A stretch of DNA of 64,000 nt from Meloidogyne chitwoodi (Eukaryota; Nematoda; Chromadorea; Rhabditida; Meloidogynidae), in contig JACZZP010000017.1 in assembly GCA_015183035.1 (NCBI GenBank), positions 992,001 through 1,056,000 of the forward strand. The letters are read 5' to 3'. Positions within the stretch are counted from its first letter, which is position 1; each line of letters opens with the position of its first letter. The notes beneath the pieces were generated by a model. It had not been told where the DNA came from. It saw nothing but the letters and a program-made list of their open reading frames with translations, and did no database searches. The translations under genes were made by a program, and so were the position numbers. Below, piece after piece: positions 59,501 through 64,000 of the stretch.

Positions 59501-60008
59501 TGGCAACGACTTTGTATTGATCTATTTACTTTATCAAATCCTCTCAATGTGCTCTACAATCACTTTGATGAATATCTTGGTTGGCTTCTTCGTATTTATA
59601 CTGAAGAAAGTGTTGGTGGAGGAATTATCTCAATGGTTACACATAAACTGGCTCGTCGCCAAGTATATTCTTTGAGGTTTAGATACTTTTTATAATTAAC
59701 ATTTATTATTTTATTATGCTTTTAGATTGAAATTATTAGCAAATATTATTCATCTTTTCCTCTCACAAAATTTAACTTCTTCCAAGCAACTTCCCCGTCT
59801 CCAACGTGGTCAACATGTTTTTAATAATAAATTAAACTCATTTCGTGATTTACAAAACAACAAATCTTACGCAGAATTTAGTGATATTTTTGCAGAAGCT
59901 GAACAGTATTTTATAAATTCTTCCAATTTTTGCCTTTCTGATGCAGATTCGTTATATCAACGTTTGGCTGAGTTGTTTTACGCTGGAGAGAAATGCCTTC
60001 AAAAATAG
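50536..60008 (+). CDS. epg-5: EPG-5 (ectopic P granules 5) type autophagy tether
   Basis: A very long gene with several dozen short exons and 40-60 bp introns, from MEASKIKKQIPKSRTEPRGQ at 50536 to TAG 60006-60008; roughly 2,300 residues. The acidic N-terminus (LLINHEEYNEEISTSCDI) precedes an all-helical body with no enzymatic motif. I assign it by the order of conserved-looking segments against what I know of EPG5. They are ALSDLFHFLRFPLLLQRFRQ, then QIFLLAHVLRVPSPLESWAP, FIAMLSMLMQPIKYRDSF, and SENDLIEFLAQF. Near the end come GGGIISMVTHKL, the helix LKLLANIIHLFLSQN and YQRLAELFYAGEKCL. EPG5 acts with Rab7 to join autophagosomes to late endosomes/lysosomes. No coiled-coil or membrane span is obvious. 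Assignment is by pattern only, since the family diverges quickly; another large helical scaffold is the alternative. It lies 236 bp after CCT3 on the same strand. Confidence 0.75.
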
Positions 60009-60650
60009 AATTTTATATTAAAATTTTTATAAAAACTTAATTTATGTTTACTTTTCGCCTTGAATTTAAATGAATTATTTTATTTTTCCTGGTTGTCTTT
60101 GGGAAGGTAACATCCTAATTTTTCATATTCTGGCGAAAAGTGAATTTTTAAAATATCTTTGGGAATCCCAAGCCATTGTATATATTTTTAGGTGAAACTG
60201 AATTTAGTATGCCTTAATTAGAATATGTTCGACAAATGTTATAAAAATAATTTTATTTTACTTTGATTTAATTTCTAAACTTTGTTGATATTTGAAATGT
60301 ATACTTATAATTGATTATAATGATATTTACCTATATACAACTAAATTCAGTTTGTCTTAATAGAGCGAATAATTCTAACTTTATTTTTATATATAAAACG
60401 AAGTATCGTTTTACGCATTTGCTCATTTTTTTCACTTAAATTAATCATCCTTTTCTTTTTTTACTTATGTATAAGAATTTATTCATTTTTAACTTTATTC
60501 ACAATAGACTATTAAAAAACAACGAAACAATTTTTAATCTTTGCTTTATTCATTTGTTATTTAAACAATTAATTATATTTTCGATTACTTATGTACATAT
60601 AATTATAAAACTTTAAAATAATTCTAATCTCTTTGCAGGAAAGTTTAAGA
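60009..60650. other. Intergenic region before the RING gene
   Basis: A/T-rich; no gene seen. AACTGAATTTAGT near 60186 and ACTAAATTCAGTTTG near 60341 form a loose inverted pair about 150 bp apart. A strong acceptor CTTTGCAG ends at 60638, 13 bp before the RING-gene ATG, likely a spliced-leader site or a 5' UTR intron end. Confidence 0.5.
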
Positions 60651-62480
60651 ATGTCAACAATTATGTCTGAACATATCAACGAGCATCGTTCTGAATCACC
60701 TAATGCCGAAACTCGTGCCTTATTTTCGTGTAAAATATGCTTTGAGGTATGTTTAGTCTTAGTAGGAAGACTAATTGTTCAAAATTTAGCCTTATTCTAA
60801 ATGTTTTCGCTGTCCTGTTTCTCTAAATTGTGGCCACACGTTTTGCCTTGTATGCATTCGGAAGCTGGGTATGAACAGGAGCACTATTCAATGTGGAATT
60901 TGCCGAAAGAATACGTATTCCAACTACCGAAGACTAGGAAAGAATATTGTTCTTACAGGTACTTTTAAATCAAGACCCTCACCCAGTTTTGATTTTAAAA
61001 TTTAGAACTTTTGGAATGGATGAATATTCTTGCGAATGACAGTGGGCGTGAACCCACACCTGAGGAAAAAGAAAATCTTGATGAGCAACATGGAAGTGAA
61101 TGGCCAGAAGCTCAACATTTTATTGGTCCTTCAAATTTGGAAGAATTTTATGAGGAGGTTTATTTTTATCTCAGTTTATGTTATAATAGAATATCTATTT
61201 TTAGTTACAAACATTCGATGCACTTGTCCACAACTGGCCTTCTTATGGAAGTTTTCAACGTCAATTGGATAATCGGGTTCAAAATTTGCGTTGTGGTATG
61301 TCTGCAATTGAAGCACAATTACGCAATGCTGGTGATACTTATCGTGAACTTATAGTTAAAGTAATTAATAGATAACAATTTAAGTGATTTTTTAAATTAT
61401 TTTTAGATGGAAGAACTTCGAACTGATTTAAATAATCAAATGGCGGCTTATCAACTTGAGCAACAAGAAGGACCTGATTCTATGCCCTTTAGAAATATTG
61501 ATTGGGAAAATACTGATGACGATGGCGGCTGGAACAGAGGTGGAGGCTTAGCCAGCCCTCCACCCGTTGTTTTGCCTTTGCCAATGTATGCTATTTTTTA
61601 AATTGGTTTAAAAAATTTTCCTGATTAAACTTAATTAGTTTTCTTTTAAGTTCGGACGATAGCGATCGTGAAAGCACCAGCCAACGTTTACAACTGCGAT
61701 CTAACCTCGCTTGGAATTACAATAATCGACGATACAATAACCCGCGTAATCAACGGCCTCGATATCAAGTTCTTGTTCTCTCAGAACAACCAATCAGTTG
61801 CCATCCACTGCCGCCGCCTCAACCTGAAGATGATTGGGGCTCCTCTAGTGGCTGGAGCGATAGTGAAAATGACAAAACCAGGGCTGTCGCTTAAAATTTT
61901 ATTTGGGAGGGGATCCAAGTATTTTATCGAGATTGTGTTTTATTTGATCCAATAGATATTTGTAAAAATTATTTTATTTACAAAGAAAATATTTCTTGAT
62001 TAGAGAAATTTGTTCTATTGTATTTTAATATGACCCGATTTGCGACAGCCTTGATTTAATAAACAACAGTAACGAGACGACAGGACAGGACTTGGGACAA
62101 GAATATGTAACAACGCAACCAAATGGATTTGATGAGCCGCCCACATCTAATCATACAGAAACGGTTTTATTTAAAATATTTTTTGCCATGCAAAATTTTA
62201 CTTAGTATAGGAAACGTTTAAGTTTATTTAAGCTTTTCAGTTTTTTCAACAAATCTTTCAATTTTTATAGATTCAAAATCGAGATGTACAACAGTCTTCG
62301 AACGCTCAACATTTTAATAATATTAAAAAAACTCCACGAATTCATCGTCAATCTAACTATCAACGAAATAAAAATTATGCCAATAATCAAAAGCAAAATA
62401 ACTTAAATCAATCTAATGGTTCACGACAATATGTTTATTATGGTCAAACTAGAAAAGTGACAATTTCACAAAAGTTTTGA
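60651..62480 (+). CDS. RING-finger protein with basic, Asn/Arg-rich tail (interrupted by an insertion)
   Basis: Exons 60651-60746, 60790-60958, 61006-61157, 61205-61360, 61407-61585, 61651-62163 and 62271-62480. MSTIMSEHINEHRSESPNAE leads into a C3HC4 RING: CKICFEPYSKCFRCP, LNCGHTFCLVCIRKLG and CGICRKN. That predicts E3 ubiquitin ligase activity. An acidic region (PTPEEKENLDEQHGSEWPEA), a helical stretch (MSAIEAQLRNAGDTYRELIV) and a Pro/Arg/Asn-rich C-terminus follow. Within exon 6, a roughly 173 bp inverted-repeat element (61880-62052) adds the codons AGG GCT GTC GCT and a stop at 61892-61894. Without it, the frame runs DKT|DLINNSNETTGQD to TGA 62478-62480 and ends GQTRKVTISQKF. So either this allele encodes a protein about 100 residues shorter, or the insertion is removed from the RNA in an unusual way. 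Confidence 0.8.
61880..62052. mobile_element. Short TIR insertion in the RING coding exon
   Basis: AGGGCTGTCGC at 61880-61890 is the inverse of GCGACAGCCTT at 62042-62052 (one mismatch). The interior is A/T-rich, with GGATCC and GATCC repeats and no open frame. Deleting the element restores the reading frame on both sides. An end placement of 61881-62050 is equally in frame (adds one Ile codon). No clear target duplication is seen. Confidence 0.75.
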
Positions 62481-62583
62481 GATTATAGAAGAAAATATAT
62501 TTTAACTGGTTGTTTTGTTTTTTTCTTGGGAATATATTTATTTTTTTATTAATTTATTTTTTAACAATTATATATTTACATAG

Positions 62584-62724
62584 CAGGGGTGGGCAAAATT
62601 GGAAAATAAAATCTGAAATCTTAAATAAAATTTAAAAAAAATAAAAACCGAAATCCGAAATAAAAATTGTCTAAAAATCCGAACAATTCGAAACTTTCCG
62701 AAATCCGAAACTTGCCCAGCCCTT
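62584..62724. mobile_element. Small hAT-like MITE (141 bp)
   Basis: Starts CAGGGGTGGGCAAAATT at 62584 and ends TTGCCCAGCCCTT at 62724, an inverted pair. It is flanked by TTACATAG (62576-62583) and CTACATAG (62725-62732), 7 of 8 bases alike. CAGGGGTGGGC is a typical hAT terminus. The interior has repeated AAATCCGAAA motifs. It lies between the RING gene and hyccin. Confidence 0.8.
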
Positions 62725-63038
62725 CTACATAGTTTGTGCCCGAATTTACATTTATTTTTAAATGAGAATTTATTTATTTTAATTGTTTCTAGAATTTTTG
62801 TTCTGGTAAATCATTAAATTATTTTATTTCATCTAAACTTTATTTTATAAATTATTAAAAGTTTTTTGATTACTTTAAAATTACATATTAATAATATATT
62901 TTTTTATATTTTTTATTTCCCAAAAAACAAATTTTAAACGAGAAGACAGGAATGTGTTCCTGTTTTGTCCTTGTTTTTGTGAGAAAACCTCAAAATAAAT
63001 AAATTTTTCTATTTTTATGTAGTTTAAAATCCTAAAAT

Positions 63039-64000
63039 ATGAACAATGATCAGCTTCAGGACTGGCTTGCTAATTTACATGAAGTATTCTTTAAGGATGG
63101 CGGACGAAATAAACAAGAGCAGGTTTCAGAATTTTTATAAATAATTTGTGGAGTTATACTTTAATTTAAGGCATTACTACTATCAGGACCAGATTCTCAA
63201 AAATGGGGTCAAATTCTTCAACAATTAGCACCACAAACAAATATGTTATTAAATTATTTTATGTGTAATTTTGATAATCCACGACTTTGTGAACCTCTTA
63301 TAACACAAATACTTACATTATATTACAAAATTGGTTAAAAAATTATTATCTCTTTACTAATTTATTTAGGTATTTCTCGTTGTTTTGTTATTCAATTAGT
63401 GCCAACATTTATTCATGCTTATTTAAAGGTTTATAAATATTAGACTTATTTTAAAACTTAAAATTTTAGGCTCTAACAAAGAGATGGAATTCTTCCGCAA
63501 AAATGTTGGAAATGTTCTTTCTTGCTATTTACAATGAAGAGATTTTGGCCGCTGGCCCTGGTACTCCTTCAATGGCTAAAAGAGTGCGTTAAGTTTGTAA
63601 CAATTTTTTATATTTATATTTTATTAATAAATTCTTATAAATAGTCAGATGAAGTTTGTCTTCCATCTCTCCGTTCTATTTTACATAAAAATGTGACAAA
63701 CAGTATTTCATCATCTTTAACACAAAATAACTTTAAAGGTTATAATAACAATCTTGCTCAATGCAGTAGCAGTATACAAATCTGTGTTCTTCCTGAAGAG
63801 TCAGAAGAGTTGGTTTGTAAAATTTAGAAAATTATTACCAAAATTACTTATAATATACTTACCTTTTTTCAAAAAAAAATATTATATTTCTAATAAATAT
63901 ATTTTCTATAAGAAAAAACAAACACTTAAACCAGTTGGAAGCGCTGCTAGATTGGATGCGCAAACATCTCATAAATTTTTACCTACTAATGCAGCAACTC
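63039..64000 (+). CDS. Hyccin (FAM126) family protein, 3' end outside window
   Basis: Exons 63039-63122, 63171-63333, 63370-63428, 63470-63583, 63645-63812 and from 63913. Start MNNDQLQDWLANLHEVFF, then helices such as LCEPLITQILTLYYKIG, CFVIQLVPTFIHAYL and MLEMFFLAIYNEEILAAGPG, and CLPSLRSILHKN. The order resembles hyccin: a C-terminal-of-repeat loop EALLLGVYNLEI-like helix followed by an IPSL segment. Hyccin partners TTC7 and EFR3 in the complex that brings phosphatidylinositol 4-kinase III-alpha to the plasma membrane. The match is by pattern over a diverged sequence, and only the first 200 or so residues are in the window, so this is a moderate call. An acceptor TTATGTAG at 63015-63022 precedes the ATG. 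The 559 bp gap from the RING gene, with a MITE in it, argues against a tight operon. Confidence 0.65.

Overview
The window comes from a nematode nuclear genome, most likely a clade IV plant parasite close to Meloidogyne (root-knot nematodes). This is inferred from extreme A+T content, dense 35-60 bp introns with short TTTTAG or TTTAAG acceptors, genes packed 50-250 bp apart in head-to-tail runs typical of trans-spliced operons, and nematode-like versions of housekeeping genes. No species can be named from sequence alone. There are no bacterial-type genes, rRNA or tRNA genes, or CRISPR arrays.

Left third (1-26 kb, minus strand). Positions 24395 to 1 read as one giant gene that runs off the window. 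About 17 short exons (24.4-20.0 kb) encode a Gln-rich, low-complexity N-terminus with one compact conserved-looking domain. They are followed by three enormous repetitive exons: 2.3 kb (Gln/Thr repeats), 12.9 kb (Lys/Glu/Ile/Asn repeats) and at least 3.6 kb. All four blocks can be joined at phase-1 splice sites. The 12.9 kb exon holds about 24 copies of a roughly 118-residue super-repeat and blocks of about 0.75 kb that are nearly identical over 8 kb. It is broken once by a single-base frameshift. I do not recognise the protein. A small gene with a Cys cluster and a coiled coil (25.9-24.6 kb) lies upstream, then 4 kb of almost pure A/T with no supportable gene.

Middle (30-40 kb). An SLC23-type nucleobase/ascorbate transporter on the plus strand meets, tail to tail, a 14-exon Lys/Asn-rich coiled-coil gene on the minus strand. 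Intron 1 of that gene carries a 701 bp inverted-repeat element with a perfect 8 bp target duplication. Then come two minus-strand mitochondrial genes, complex II subunit C and ATP synthase subunit d. Next is a 1.4 kb inverted-repeat element whose arms are arrays of a GAATTC-containing repeat and whose core is a dead copy of a p24/TMED cargo-receptor gene with its introns retained.

Right (40-64 kb, plus strand). Seven genes follow in one direction: MYST acetyltransferase, F-box/WD40 protein, CDK9-type kinase, CCT3 chaperonin, EPG-5-type autophagy tether, RING-finger protein and hyccin (cut by the window end). Spacings of 122, 151 and 236 bp suggest two operons (MYST with F-box; CDK9 with CCT3 and EPG-5). 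The RING gene is interrupted by a roughly 173 bp inverted-repeat insertion. Removing it restores the frame exactly; with it, the C-terminus is lost. A second small hAT-type element lies just downstream.

The strongest leads are the giant repeat gene (architecture, homogenisation, frameshift), the element that captured a p24 gene, and the MITE inside the RING coding exon.
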